Positions 31,709 to 40,184 of a stretch of DNA of 64,000 nt are shown here, in pieces. A program made the position numbers and the translations under genes. The DNA is from Muriiphilus sp048268845 (GTDB lineage: Bacteria > Pseudomonadota > Alphaproteobacteria > Rhodobacterales > Rhodobacteraceae). The notes under the pieces were generated by a model. That model was not told the origin of the DNA. It worked only from the letters and a program-made list of their open reading frames with translations, and ran no database searches. Position 1 is the first letter of the stretch; every line of letters starts with the position of its first letter. The stretch is taken from contig JBLWUQ010000005.1 of assembly GCA_048268845.1 (NCBI GenBank), positions 124,001 to 188,000 of the forward strand. Reading direction: 5' to 3'.

Positions 31709-32923
31709 TCAGACCCGCGCACGGCGCGGCGACAGCGCCAGGTAAAAGGGCAGCACCGCGACCAGCAGCAGGCCCGCCGCAAGGAAGGGCGCGCCGGGGG
31801 CGTAGAGCCGCGCATCGGGGGCCGCGAACGCCTCGAACATCGGCGTGACGATCAGGGGCGCGACCACCGCCGCTATCGAGCCCAAGGCCGCCAGCACGCC
31901 TTGGAGCAACCCCTGCCGGTCGTCGGGCACCCGGTTCGACATCAAGGCCGTGATCGTCGGCGGCACGATGTCCGACAGGCACGCAATCGGCAGCAGCGTC
32001 AGCACCAGCCAGGCCGGCGGCCCGAGCCCCAGCCAGACCAGCGCAACGATCCCGGCGATGAGGCCGATCATCAGGGTGCGGAACTCGCCCGCGTGGCGGA
32101 TCAGCGACGGCAATGCCAGCCCCTGCGCCACAGCCACGCCGATGCCGTAATAGGCAAAGGACAGCCCGATCATCGCCGCCGACCAGCCGAAAACCTCGCG
32201 CGTCCAGAACGACCACAGCGTCGGATAGACCATGTTGGCGAACTCGAACACGAAGAGACAGACCAGCGGCAGCGCCAGCCCCGGCAGCCGGAACGCCGCG
32301 AGGATCGCGCCGAACGGGTTGAGGTCGGCCCGCCCGAAGGCACGGCGGCGCGCGGGCGGCAGGCTTTCGGGCAGGGCGAAAAGGCCAAGTGCCACGTTAC
32401 CCGCCGCAAAGGCCCCCGCCACCCAGAACGGCGCGGTGACGTGCCAGCCGGCCAGCGCGCCGCCCAGCGCCGGGCCCATGACGAAGCCGATGCCGTAGGT
32501 CGCGCCCACCAGCCCGAAATTCGCGGCGCGCTTTTCCGGCGGCGAGATGTCGGCCAGATAGGCGGTCGCGGTGGTGTGGGTCGCGCCCGCGATCCCGGCC
32601 AGCACCCGGCCGATCAGGAGCAACGCGAAGCTGCCTGCCAGCGCCATGATGACGTAATTCACCGCCAGCGTCGCCATCGCGATCATCAGCACCGGCTTGC
32701 GCCCGAAGGCGTCGGACAAGCCGCCGACGATCGGGGCAAAGAAGAACTGCATCGCGGCATAGGCCGCCATCAGGATACCGCCCCAGACCGCGCCCGAGGC
32801 AGTATCCCCCGCCCCGACCCGCGCCATCAGGTCCGGCATCAGGGGAAAGATCAACCCGACTCCGATTGCGTCAATCAGGATCGTCGCTAGGATGAAGGCA
32901 AGCGCGTTTCTCGGCGTTTCCAT
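31709..32923 (-). CDS. MFS exporter, TetA/TCR-like
   Basis: A 404-aa major facilitator with about 12 membrane segments. Loop 2-3 has GGLSDAFGRKPVLM (motif A), and AGIAGATHTTATAYLADISP with GFVMGPALGG (motif C) places it with the TetA drug/H+ antiporters. Real tetracycline resistance is not implied; chromosomal relatives in this group are common with unknown substrates. No TetR regulator is adjacent. Confidence 0.88.
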   Translation of the reverse strand: METPRNALAFILATILIDAIGVGLIFPLMPDLMARVGAGDTASGAVWGGILMAAYAAMQFFFAPIVGGLSDAFGRKPVLMIAMATLAVNYVIMALAGSFALLLIGRVLAGIAGATHTTATAYLADISPPEKRAANFGLVGATYGIGFVMGPALGGALAGWHVTAPFWVAGAFAAGNVALGLFALPESLPPARRRAFGRADLNPFGAILAAFRLPGLALPLVCLFVFEFANMVYPTLWSFWTREVFGWSAAMIGLSFAYYGIGVAVAQGLALPSLIRHAGEFRTLMIGLIAGIVALVWLGLGPPAWLVLTLLPIACLSDIVPPTITALMSNRVPDDRQGLLQGVLAALGSIAAVVAPLIVTPMFEAFAAPDARLYAPGAPFLAAGLLLVAVLPFYLALSPRRARV

Positions 32924-33037
32924 GCCTCGATCTATCCCGGCCCTCCGGGTGCGGCAAGTCTGGCGGGTTTGATCTGACGCAAGGAGAGCGGCGTTGCGCG
33001 TCGTAAGGTCAGAGAAACACCCGAAGGAGGAACCCCG

Positions 33038-34951
33038 ATGAGAGTCTTCACCGTTCTAGGACCATCGAATTCCGGCAAATCGACATTGGTCGAGGCGCTG
33101 GTCGGGCTCGAAGGCAGTCCGGGCAAGCGGCTCGACATCCCCGGCGTCGCCGCGGTGCACGGTTTCGGCTTCATGGGCGAGGATTGGGCGGCGATCGACA
33201 TCGCCGGTGGCTCGGAAAACCTGTCGCCGGTCGGCGCGGCGCTGGCGGCGTCCGATGCGGCGGTACTCTGCGTGCCCGCCGATGCCGACGCTGCGGTGTT
33301 GGCCGCGCCCTACCTTCGGATGATCGAAGAGGCCGGGGTGCCCGCGATCGTCTTCGTCAACCGGGTGGATACACCGCTCAGCCGGATCAGCGAGATCGTG
33401 GCGGCGCTGCAGACCTATTCACGCCACCATATCGTGCTGCGCGAAGTGCCGATCCGCGACGGCGACAAGATCGTTGGCATGGTCGATCTGGTGTCCGAAC
33501 GCGCCTGGAAGTTTCAGGACGGCAAGCCCTCGGTCCTGATCGAGATGCCCGACGACATCCGCCCGCGCGAGGCCGAGGCGCGCGCCGAACTGCTGGAGAG
33601 CTATGCCGATTTCGACGATGCGCTGCTCGAGGAACTGATCGAGGACAAGGCGGTGATGCCCGCCGATATCTACGAGGTCGCGACGAAAACCCTGCAAAGC
33701 CACGCGCTGGTGCCCGCCTTCCTTGGCGCGGCGGTGAATCGCAACGGCATCAACCGGCTGATGAAATCGCTGCGCCACGAGGCGCCGGGTGTCGAGGTTG
33801 CCAGCGCCCGGCTGAACAACGCGCCTGTGGCCGTGGGCGCGCTGGCCGATGTGGTCAAGCATCTGGGCAAGACCGTGCTGGTGCGCGCGCTTGGCGGGCC
33901 GGTCACGGGCGGGGCATCGCTGGGCGGCGCGAACGTCGGCTCGATCACCGATCTCGACGGCAAGACCGGGTTGACGGCGCTGGCACCCGGCCAGATCGGG
34001 CTGACGGTGAAATCCGACCACCTCGGCGCCGGGCGCGGCTTCACCGCCACCGCTGCGGCCGACCTGCCCGGCTGGGCGCGGCCGCATGGCTCGGCCTATC
34101 GCCGGATCATCACCCCGGTGCACGAGAAGGACGACACCCGGCTGTCCGGCGCGCTCGAGCGGCTGACCGAGATTGATCCGGGGCTGGACGTGGTGCCGGA
34201 CGAAAAGACCGGCCACCCGATCCTGTCGACCCAGGGCCCGCTGCACCTGCGCCGCCTCATGCAGAAACTGGCGGATGATTTCGGCATCGAGACCGCCGAG
34301 GCCAAGGTGCCGGCCGCCTTGCGCGAAACCATCCGGCAGGGCACCGAGGTGCACCACCGCCACCGCAAGCAATCGGGCGGCGCGGGTCAGTTCGCCGACG
34401 TGGTGATCGCCCTGAAACCCGAGCCGCGAGGGTCCGGCTTCACCTTCACCGACTCGGTCAAGGGCGGTGCGGTGCCGCGCAACTACATCCCGTCGGTCGA
34501 GGCGGGCGCGATCGAGGCGCTGGCCGAGGGGCCGCAGGGCTTTCCCGTGGTCGATGTCTCGGTCGAGCTGAAGGACGGCAAGAGCCATTCCGTCGACAGT
34601 TCCGACTACGCCTTTCGCACCGCCGGCAAGAACGCGGTGAAAGAGGCATTGAACGAAGTCGGAACGGTTCTCCTTCAACCGATCATGAAGGTCGCCATCC
34701 ATGTGCCCTCGGTGTTCTCGGGTAGCCTCGTGCCGCTGGTGTCGGGAATGAAGGGGCAGGTTCTGGGCTTCGAGGCGCATGAAGACGCGGCCGGCTGGGA
34801 CGTGTTCCAGACGCTCTTGCCGATGGCGGCGGAGGACGAGTTGTTCAACGCACTGGGGGCCACCACGCGCGGCACGGCCTGGTTCACCTCGGCCTTCGAC
34901 CATTATCAGGAGGCACGCAAGGAAGAGGTCGCCGATCTGGTGGCGGGCTAG
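33038..34951 (+). CDS. Divergent EF-G-like translational GTPase
   Basis: A 637-aa protein with the EF-G domain order but a reduced G domain. The P-loop is GPSNSGKS (8-15) instead of the AHxDxGKT of normal EF-G; G3 is DIAGG (54-58), so the catalytic histidine of DTPGH is glycine; G4 is NRVD (108-111) instead of NKxD. The switch I region is almost absent. Domains III-V look intact: TQGPLHLRRLM, HRHRKQSGGAGQFADV and KGQVLGFEA. Such EF-G-like proteins occur beside a normal FusA and have no firm function. AGGAGG precedes the start. It overlaps matB by 4 bp at the 3' end. Confidence 0.85.
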   Translation: MRVFTVLGPSNSGKSTLVEALVGLEGSPGKRLDIPGVAAVHGFGFMGEDWAAIDIAGGSENLSPVGAALAASDAAVLCVPADADAAVLAAPYLRMIEEAGVPAIVFVNRVDTPLSRISEIVAALQTYSRHHIVLREVPIRDGDKIVGMVDLVSERAWKFQDGKPSVLIEMPDDIRPREAEARAELLESYADFDDALLEELIEDKAVMPADIYEVATKTLQSHALVPAFLGAAVNRNGINRLMKSLRHEAPGVEVASARLNNAPVAVGALADVVKHLGKTVLVRALGGPVTGGASLGGANVGSITDLDGKTGLTALAPGQIGLTVKSDHLGAGRGFTATAAADLPGWARPHGSAYRRIITPVHEKDDTRLSGALERLTEIDPGLDVVPDEKTGHPILSTQGPLHLRRLMQKLADDFGIETAEAKVPAALRETIRQGTEVHHRHRKQSGGAGQFADVVIALKPEPRGSGFTFTDSVKGGAVPRNYIPSVEAGAIEALAEGPQGFPVVDVSVELKDGKSHSVDSSDYAFRTAGKNAVKEALNEVGTVLLQPIMKVAIHVPSVFSGSLVPLVSGMKGQVLGFEAHEDAAGWDVFQTLLPMAAEDELFNALGATTRGTAWFTSAFDHYQEARKEEVADLVAG

Positions 34952-36480
34952 CTCCGCGCCCCGAACAGCCCGGCATAGGCTTCGCGCAGCGCTTTCTTCT
35001 GCACCTTGCCCATGGTGTTGCGCGGCAGGCTGTCGACGATCACAACCCGGCCCGGCTGCTTGAACCGGGCAAGGTTCGGCGCGATGCCTGCCTTGATGGC
35101 GTCCTCGCTCAACCCGGCCCCCGGCGCGGCCACCACCACCGCCACCACGCCTTCGCCGAAATCCGGGTGCGGAACGCCGATCACGGCGCTCTCGACGACG
35201 CCCTCCAGCGCGTCGATCGCCGCCTCGACCTCTTTCGGATAGACGTTGAAGCCGCCCGAAATCACCAGATCCTTCGACCGCCCGACGATCACGACATAGC
35301 CGTCAGGGTCCATCGTCCCGAGATCGCCAGTGATGAACCAGCCATCCGCGCGCAACTCCTCGCGGGTCTTCTCGGGCATGTTCCAATACCCGGCAAAGAC
35401 GTTCGGCCCGCGCACCTCGATCACGCCGATCTCGCCCTTCCCCACCTCCGCCCCGGTCTCGGGGTCGGTGATGCGCAACTCGACACCCGGCAAGGCAAAC
35501 CCCACCGTGCCCGGCCGCCGCTCGCCGTCATAGGGGTTCGAGGTGTTCATGTTGGTCTCGGTCATGCCGTAACGCTCAAGGATCGCGTGGCCGGTAACCT
35601 CGCGCCAGCGCGCATGGGTATCGGCCAGCAGCGGTGCCGAGCCCGAGATGAACAGCCGCATCCCGGCGCTGGCCGCCGCCAGCCCCGGCATTTCCAGAAG
35701 GCGGGTATAGAACGTCGGCACCCCCATCAGCGCGGTGGCGCGCGGCATCAGGCGCATTATCGCCTCCGCGTCGAAACCCGGCAGGAACAGACAGGACGCG
35801 CCCGCCATCATCGCCACGTTGGTGGCAACGAACAGCCCGTGGGTGTGAAAGATCGGCAGCGCGTGGATCAACACATCCGCTTCGCTGAAGTGCCAGATCT
35901 CGCGCAGCGTCTGCGAGTTCGACGCCAGCGCCCGATGCGTCAGCATCGCGCCCTTCGAGCGTCCGGTGGTGCCCGAGGTATAGAGGATCGCCGCCAGATC
36001 GCCCGGTGCGCGCGGAACCGCCTCAAAGCCCGGATCGCAGCCATCCCGCGCCTCGGCCAGCGTGCCTGTCTCATCCGCCGCCAGCGTGAACAGCCGCGCC
36101 ACCCCCGCCGCGCCCGCGACCGGCGCAAGCTCGGCCTCACGCTCGGGCGCACAAACGAAGACGCGCGGCGCCGCGTCGGTCAGGAAATAGCCGACCTCGC
36201 TCGCCGTATAGGCCGGGTTCAGCGGCAACAGCACCCCGCCCGCCAGCACCGTGCCGACATAAAGCTCGAGCATCGCCACGGTCTTTGCCGCCTGCACCGC
36301 CACCCGGTCGCCGGGGCGCAGGCCCGCCGCGACCAGCAGAGCCGCCATCCGCTCGGCACCCTGCCAGAACGCGCCATAGGTCGTTACCGCCCCGCTCAGC
36401 CCGTGCTCAACAAACACGGCATCAAGCCGCCCCGCCGAGGCGCGGGCAATCGCATGGGCAAGGTGGTTCACGTCATACAT
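34948..36480 (-). CDS. matB: Malonyl-CoA synthetase
   Basis: A 510-aa acyl-adenylate enzyme. The P-loop is ILYTSGTTGRSKGAML; the motif ERYGMTETNMNTSNPYDG is the MatB-specific form; GWFITGDLGTMD and the catalytic lysine region PRNTMGKVQKK complete the fold. It makes malonyl-CoA (or methylmalonyl-CoA) from the free acid. No malonyl-CoA decarboxylase (MatA) or dicarboxylate transporter is adjacent. It lies downstream of the 5'-nucleotidase gene across a repeat. Confidence 0.9.
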   Translation of the reverse strand: MYDVNHLAHAIARASAGRLDAVFVEHGLSGAVTTYGAFWQGAERMAALLVAAGLRPGDRVAVQAAKTVAMLELYVGTVLAGGVLLPLNPAYTASEVGYFLTDAAPRVFVCAPEREAELAPVAGAAGVARLFTLAADETGTLAEARDGCDPGFEAVPRAPGDLAAILYTSGTTGRSKGAMLTHRALASNSQTLREIWHFSEADVLIHALPIFHTHGLFVATNVAMMAGASCLFLPGFDAEAIMRLMPRATALMGVPTFYTRLLEMPGLAAASAGMRLFISGSAPLLADTHARWREVTGHAILERYGMTETNMNTSNPYDGERRPGTVGFALPGVELRITDPETGAEVGKGEIGVIEVRGPNVFAGYWNMPEKTREELRADGWFITGDLGTMDPDGYVVIVGRSKDLVISGGFNVYPKEVEAAIDALEGVVESAVIGVPHPDFGEGVVAVVVAAPGAGLSEDAIKAGIAPNLARFKQPGRVVIVDSLPRNTMGKVQKKALREAYAGLFGARS

Positions 36481-36499
36481 CGCAGGCTCGCCACAGGGG

Positions 36500-36576
36500 T
36501 TTCATCTTGGCAAAAATACTCTGGGGGGAGCGTTCAATTCGCCCCGGCGAATTGAACGATGGGGGCGAAGCCCCCC
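36500..36576. repeat. Dispersed hairpin repeat, copy 3
   Basis: TTCATCTTGG-caaa-AATACTC core at 36501-36521, a G-run, then CGTTCAATTCG-ccccgg-CGAATTGAACG (11-bp perfect stem, 36531-36558) and a GGGGGC/GCCCCC stem to 36576. It fills the space between the matB start and the nucleotidase terminator. Confidence 0.8.
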
Positions 36577-36590
36577 GCTGGAAAACCAGA

Positions 36591-36610
36591 CGCGGCCCCG
36601 AAGGGCCGCG
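36591..36610 (-). terminator. Rho-independent terminator of the 5'-nucleotidase gene
   Basis: On the minus strand CGCGGCCC-TTCG-GGGCCGCG, an 8-bp GC stem closed by a UUCG tetraloop, followed by TCTGGTTTTCC. It lies 21 bp beyond the nucleotidase stop. Confidence 0.8.
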
Positions 36611-36630
36611 CCAATTTCGCACCATCAGAC

Positions 36631-38202
36631 CTATTTGGCAGTGATGCGCCCGTCGATATAGGGCGTGTAAGGCGTGCGCTCGGCCAGGTATTCGGCCAGC
36701 ACATCGGCCAGATCGGGGCCGAAGTCATAGACGTTCGAGGCATCGACGAACATCTTGTAGCCGTCGCCGCCGTTGCGCACGAAGTTGTTGGACACCACAC
36801 CGTATTCCGCCGCCGGGTCGATCGGCTTCCAGTCCATGCCGTCCGCGACCATCACGTCGGAAATCCGGCTGCCGACCTCGGCGGACACGTCGAAGGCGAA
36901 CTTCAACCCGGCAACCTGCGGAAAGCGGCCCGCGACGTCCTCATACTGGCTGACGCCGTTCTCCAGCGCGTCGAGGACCGTCTGGCCCGAGACAAAGAAG
37001 GTCGACAGCGTGTTCTGGAACGGCAGCACCGTCAGAACCTCGCCCATCGTCACCTCGCCCGCGTCGATCGAGGCGCGGATGCCGCCGCCGTTCTCCAGCG
37101 CGATCTGGATGCCCTGATCGGCCACCCGCGCCAGCATCGCGTCGGCGATCAGGTTGCCCATCTGGCATTCCATCGCCCGGCACGACTCGCGCGCACCGTC
37201 GATCGCGGCGCTGGCCTCGGCCACCACCTCGTTGCGGATCTCGTCCAGCGGCACCGCCGCCTCGGTAATGCGCGCCTTGGTGCCCTCGTCCTCGGCCACC
37301 GCCGCATCCATCGAAATCGGCTCGCCCACCGCCGCGACGATCACACCGGCGTCGTCGAAGGTGACATTCAGCTCGCCCAGGAACTTGCCATAGGCATAGG
37401 CCTGCACGATGGCGGTATCACCGACCATCGTCGGATAGGGCCCGCGCGCGCCTTCGATGGTGTTGGACAAGAGGCTGTTGTCATGGCCACCGACAATGAC
37501 ATCGACACCCGTGGTCTCGGCCGCGACGCGCTGATCGACGTTGTAGCCCGAATGGCTCAGCACGATGATCTTGTTCACCCCCTCGGCGGTCAACAGGTCA
37601 ACCTCGGCCTGCACCGCGCCGACCGGATCGGTGAAGATCACGTTGGGTCCGGGCGAGGACAATTCATCGGTGTCGATCGGCGTCAGCCCGATCAGGCCCA
37701 GCCTCTCGCCGCCGCGCTCGATGATCACCGATTTCGCCAGCTTGTCCGCCAGCAACGGCTCGCCGGAATAATCGGCGTTCGACATCAGCACCGGGAAATC
37801 CACCGCATCCATGAAGCCGCGCAGAACCTCGGGGCCATCGTCGAACTCGTGGTTGCCCACGGTCATCGCGTCATAGCCCATCTTGTTCATCATCTCGGCC
37901 GCCAGCGCGCCCTTGTAATAGGTGTAGAACAGCGTGCCCTGGAACTGGTCGCCGCCATCGACAAGGATCCAGTTGTTCGACCGCGCCTTGGCCTCCTCGA
38001 TCGCCGTCACCAGCCGGGCCGAACCGCCGAAGCACTCGCCGGCGGTGTTTTCTTCCGCCGAACAGGGCGAATCGTATTTCGAAATCGGCTCGAACCGGGC
38101 ATGGAAATCGTTGGTGTGAAGGATGGTCAGCGTATAATCCGCCTGCGCCGTTCCAGCCGAAAGAGCAAGCGCCGCCACCGACGCGAGGAAACGATAGGTC
38201 AT
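36631..38202 (-). CDS. Periplasmic 5'-nucleotidase (UshA/metallophosphoesterase family)
   Basis: A 523-aa protein with a signal peptide (MTYRFLASVAALALSAGTAQA). The metallophosphoesterase domain shows ILHTNDFHARFEP, VDGGDQFQGT, TVGNHEFDDG, LSHSGYNVD and GGHDN; the C-terminal nucleotidase domain has ALENGGGIRA and SNNFVRNGGDGYKMF. It should hydrolyse nucleotides, perhaps also 2',3'-cyclic ones, to supply nucleosides and phosphate from outside the cell. ATG 38202 starts the signal peptide; the frame opens at 38223. Confidence 0.92.
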   Translation of the reverse strand: MTYRFLASVAALALSAGTAQADYTLTILHTNDFHARFEPISKYDSPCSAEENTAGECFGGSARLVTAIEEAKARSNNWILVDGGDQFQGTLFYTYYKGALAAEMMNKMGYDAMTVGNHEFDDGPEVLRGFMDAVDFPVLMSNADYSGEPLLADKLAKSVIIERGGERLGLIGLTPIDTDELSSPGPNVIFTDPVGAVQAEVDLLTAEGVNKIIVLSHSGYNVDQRVAAETTGVDVIVGGHDNSLLSNTIEGARGPYPTMVGDTAIVQAYAYGKFLGELNVTFDDAGVIVAAVGEPISMDAAVAEDEGTKARITEAAVPLDEIRNEVVAEASAAIDGARESCRAMECQMGNLIADAMLARVADQGIQIALENGGGIRASIDAGEVTMGEVLTVLPFQNTLSTFFVSGQTVLDALENGVSQYEDVAGRFPQVAGLKFAFDVSAEVGSRISDVMVADGMDWKPIDPAAEYGVVSNNFVRNGGDGYKMFVDASNVYDFGPDLADVLAEYLAERTPYTPYIDGRITAK

Positions 38203-38337
38203 GGGAACCCCCTGTTTGATCACTTGGTCCAGACTGCGGCGAGTCCATCCCTTCTGTCAAAGCCTCGTTTGCACCGGCGCCGCTCGGCGCGGTTTGCGCC
38301 ACTTGACGGCATTGCCGCGCAGAGGCACATCAGGGCC

Positions 38338-38676
38338 ATGCTGATCTACAAGATCCTGCGCGCCGCCGAATGGCAGGCGTTCGACAGCGCCGGGCGCACC
38401 GACGGCGCGCCGGTCGATCTGGCCGATGGTTTCATCCATTTCTCGACCGCCGCTCAGGCGGTGGGCACGGCAGCCAAACATTTCGCCGGCGAGGACGGTC
38501 TGATGCTGCTCGCGGTCAAGGCCGAGCCGCTGGGCGAGGCACTGAAATGGGAGGTCTCGCGCGGCGGCGCGCTCTTTCCCCACCTCTACCGGCCGCTCAC
38601 CATGGAGGATGTCGCCTGGTCCGCCCCGCTGCCGCTTGGCCCCACAGCTCACGTCTTTCCCAAGGCGATGACATGA
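38338..38676 (+). CDS. DUF952 family protein
   Basis: A 112-aa protein, MLIYKILRAAEWQAFDSAGR..., with the DUF952 pattern DGFIHFSTAAQAVGTA and GGALFPHLYRPL. The family has no settled function. ATG 38338 is the first in-frame start after the divergent nucleotidase gene; the much longer frame upstream is its antisense shadow. Its stop overlaps pyrD by 4 bp. Confidence 0.88.
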   Translation: MLIYKILRAAEWQAFDSAGRTDGAPVDLADGFIHFSTAAQAVGTAAKHFAGEDGLMLLAVKAEPLGEALKWEVSRGGALFPHLYRPLTMEDVAWSAPLPLGPTAHVFPKAMT

Positions 38677-39737
38677 AGCTGATCGAAAAGGCCGGGCTGA
38701 TCGCGCTGCACCGGATCGACCCGGAACGCGCCCACCGGCTTTCGCTGCTGGCGATGAAGGCGGGCATGGTGCCGCTGCCCGGCCCGATCACCACCGACCG
38801 GCTGGCCACCACCGTCGCCGGGATGACCCTGACCAATCCGCTTGGCCTCGCCGCCGGTTATGACAAGGACGCCGAGGTTGTCGACGCGCTGACCCAGGCC
38901 GGTTTCGGCTTTGTCGAGGTCGGCGCCGTCACCCCCCTGCCGCAACCCGGCAACCCGCGCCCGCGCGTCTTTCGCCTGACCGAGGACCGCGCGGTGATCA
39001 ACCGCTTCGGCTTCAACAATCAGGGGATGGAGGCCGCCGCCGCCCGCCTGCGCCGGCGCGACCAGAACAGCCCGGTGCCGGTCGGCCTGAACCTCGGCGC
39101 CAACAAGGACAGCACCGACCGGGCCGGCGATTTCGTCCGGGTGCTGGAATGTTGCGGCCCGCTCATCGACTTCGCCACCGTCAACGTGTCCTCGCCCAAC
39201 ACCGAAAACCTGCGCGACCTGCAGGGTGCCGCCGCCCTGCGCGCCCTGCTCGACCGCGTGCTCGAGGCGCGCGAGGCGATGGACAAATACACGCCGGTCT
39301 TTCTCAAGATCGCCCCCGACCTCGAGGGCGACGAGATAGAGGCCATCGTCGAGGTCGCCCGCGCCGTCCGGCTCGACGGGATCATCGCCACCAACACCAC
39401 GCTCGACCGGCAAGGCTTGAAAAGTCCAAACAAATCCGAAAAAGGCGGGTTGTCCGGCCCGCCATTGTTCGAAAAATCCACCCGCGTGCTCGCCCGCCTG
39501 TCCGCGCTGACCGCCGGAAACCTGCCCCTGATCGGCGTCGGCGGCATCGCCTCGGCCGCAGACGCCTATGCGAAAATCCGGGCCGGAGCGTCGGCCGTGC
39601 AACTCTATTCCGCGCTGGTCTATGACGGGTTGAGCCTGGTCGAAAACATCCTCACCGGGCTCGACGCGCTGCTGGCCCGCGACGGGTTCGAGCACATCTC
39701 CGACGCCGTCGGCACCAAAAGAGGAGACTGGCTATGA
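38673..39737 (+). CDS. pyrD: Dihydroorotate dehydrogenase, quinone-linked (class 2)
   Basis: A 354-aa class 2 DHODH. The N-terminal amphipathic helix (EKAGLIALHRIDPERAHRLS) places it at the inner membrane face. FMN/substrate motifs are NPLGLAAGYDKDAEVV, NRFGFNNQG, VNVSSPNTENLRDLQ with the catalytic serine, ATNTTLDRQGL, LIGVGGI and QLYSALVYDG. It oxidises dihydroorotate to orotate with quinone. ATGA overlaps link it to the DUF952 gene and to arsC. Confidence 0.96.
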   Translation: MKLIEKAGLIALHRIDPERAHRLSLLAMKAGMVPLPGPITTDRLATTVAGMTLTNPLGLAAGYDKDAEVVDALTQAGFGFVEVGAVTPLPQPGNPRPRVFRLTEDRAVINRFGFNNQGMEAAAARLRRRDQNSPVPVGLNLGANKDSTDRAGDFVRVLECCGPLIDFATVNVSSPNTENLRDLQGAAALRALLDRVLEAREAMDKYTPVFLKIAPDLEGDEIEAIVEVARAVRLDGIIATNTTLDRQGLKSPNKSEKGGLSGPPLFEKSTRVLARLSALTAGNLPLIGVGGIASAADAYAKIRAGASAVQLYSALVYDGLSLVENILTGLDALLARDGFEHISDAVGTKRGDWL

Positions 39738-40081
39738 CCGAACTCACCATCTGGCACAACCCGCGCTGCACCAAAAGCCGCCAGACACTCGCGCTGCTTG
39801 AAGAACGCGGCCTTACCCCGAAGGTGCGCGCCTATCTCGACGACGCGCCGACCGAGGCCGAGATCCGCGCCGCCCTCAAGGCGCTGAACCTCACCCCCAT
39901 CGAATTGATCCGCACCAAGGAAGCCGAGTTCGCAGCACTGGGCCTCAGCCGCGACAGCGACGACGCCAGCCTGATCCGCGCCATGGCGACCACGCCGAAA
40001 CTGATCGAACGCCCGGTGGTCTTCGCCAACGGCAAGGCCCGCATCGGCCGCCCGCCCGAACAGGTGCTCGACATTCTCTAG
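39734..40081 (+). CDS. arsC: ArsC-family arsenate reductase (glutaredoxin-dependent type)
   Basis: A 115-aa thioredoxin-fold protein. IWHNPRCTKSRQTL gives catalytic C12, and PKLIERPVV with the downstream arginine matches the arsenate site of the plasmid R773 ArsC class. It has no arsB, arsR or acr3 neighbours, so a general redox role or a YffB/Spx-like function is also possible. Coupled to pyrD by a 4-bp overlap. Confidence 0.86.
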   Translation: MTELTIWHNPRCTKSRQTLALLEERGLTPKVRAYLDDAPTEAEIRAALKALNLTPIELIRTKEAEFAALGLSRDSDDASLIRAMATTPKLIERPVVFANGKARIGRPPEQVLDIL

Positions 40082-40090
40082 GCCCCTGCT

Positions 40091-40141
40091 GCTTCATCTT
40101 GGCGGCAAATACTCACACCCGAGGGGCCGTCCGCAGGACGG
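40091..40141. repeat. Dispersed hairpin repeat, copy 4
   Basis: CTTCATCTTGG-cggc-AAATACTC core at 40092-40114, then a G-rich stretch and the stem CCGTCC-gca-GGACGG (40127-40141). It lies between the convergent arsC and MATE genes, again at gene 3' ends. Confidence 0.75.
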
Positions 40142-40184
40142 AACCGAGACAATCTGCGCGCCGAAGGCGCACCTTCGGGCAATG

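Noticed and set aside
31709..32923. Tetracycline-resistance gene
   Set aside because: The protein is TetA-like in fold, but there is no TetR neighbour and chromosomal relatives commonly have other substrates; called only as an MFS exporter.
39734..40081. Arsenic-resistance operon
   Set aside because: Only the ArsC-like gene is present, coupled to pyrD; no arsR, arsB, acr3 or arsH nearby.
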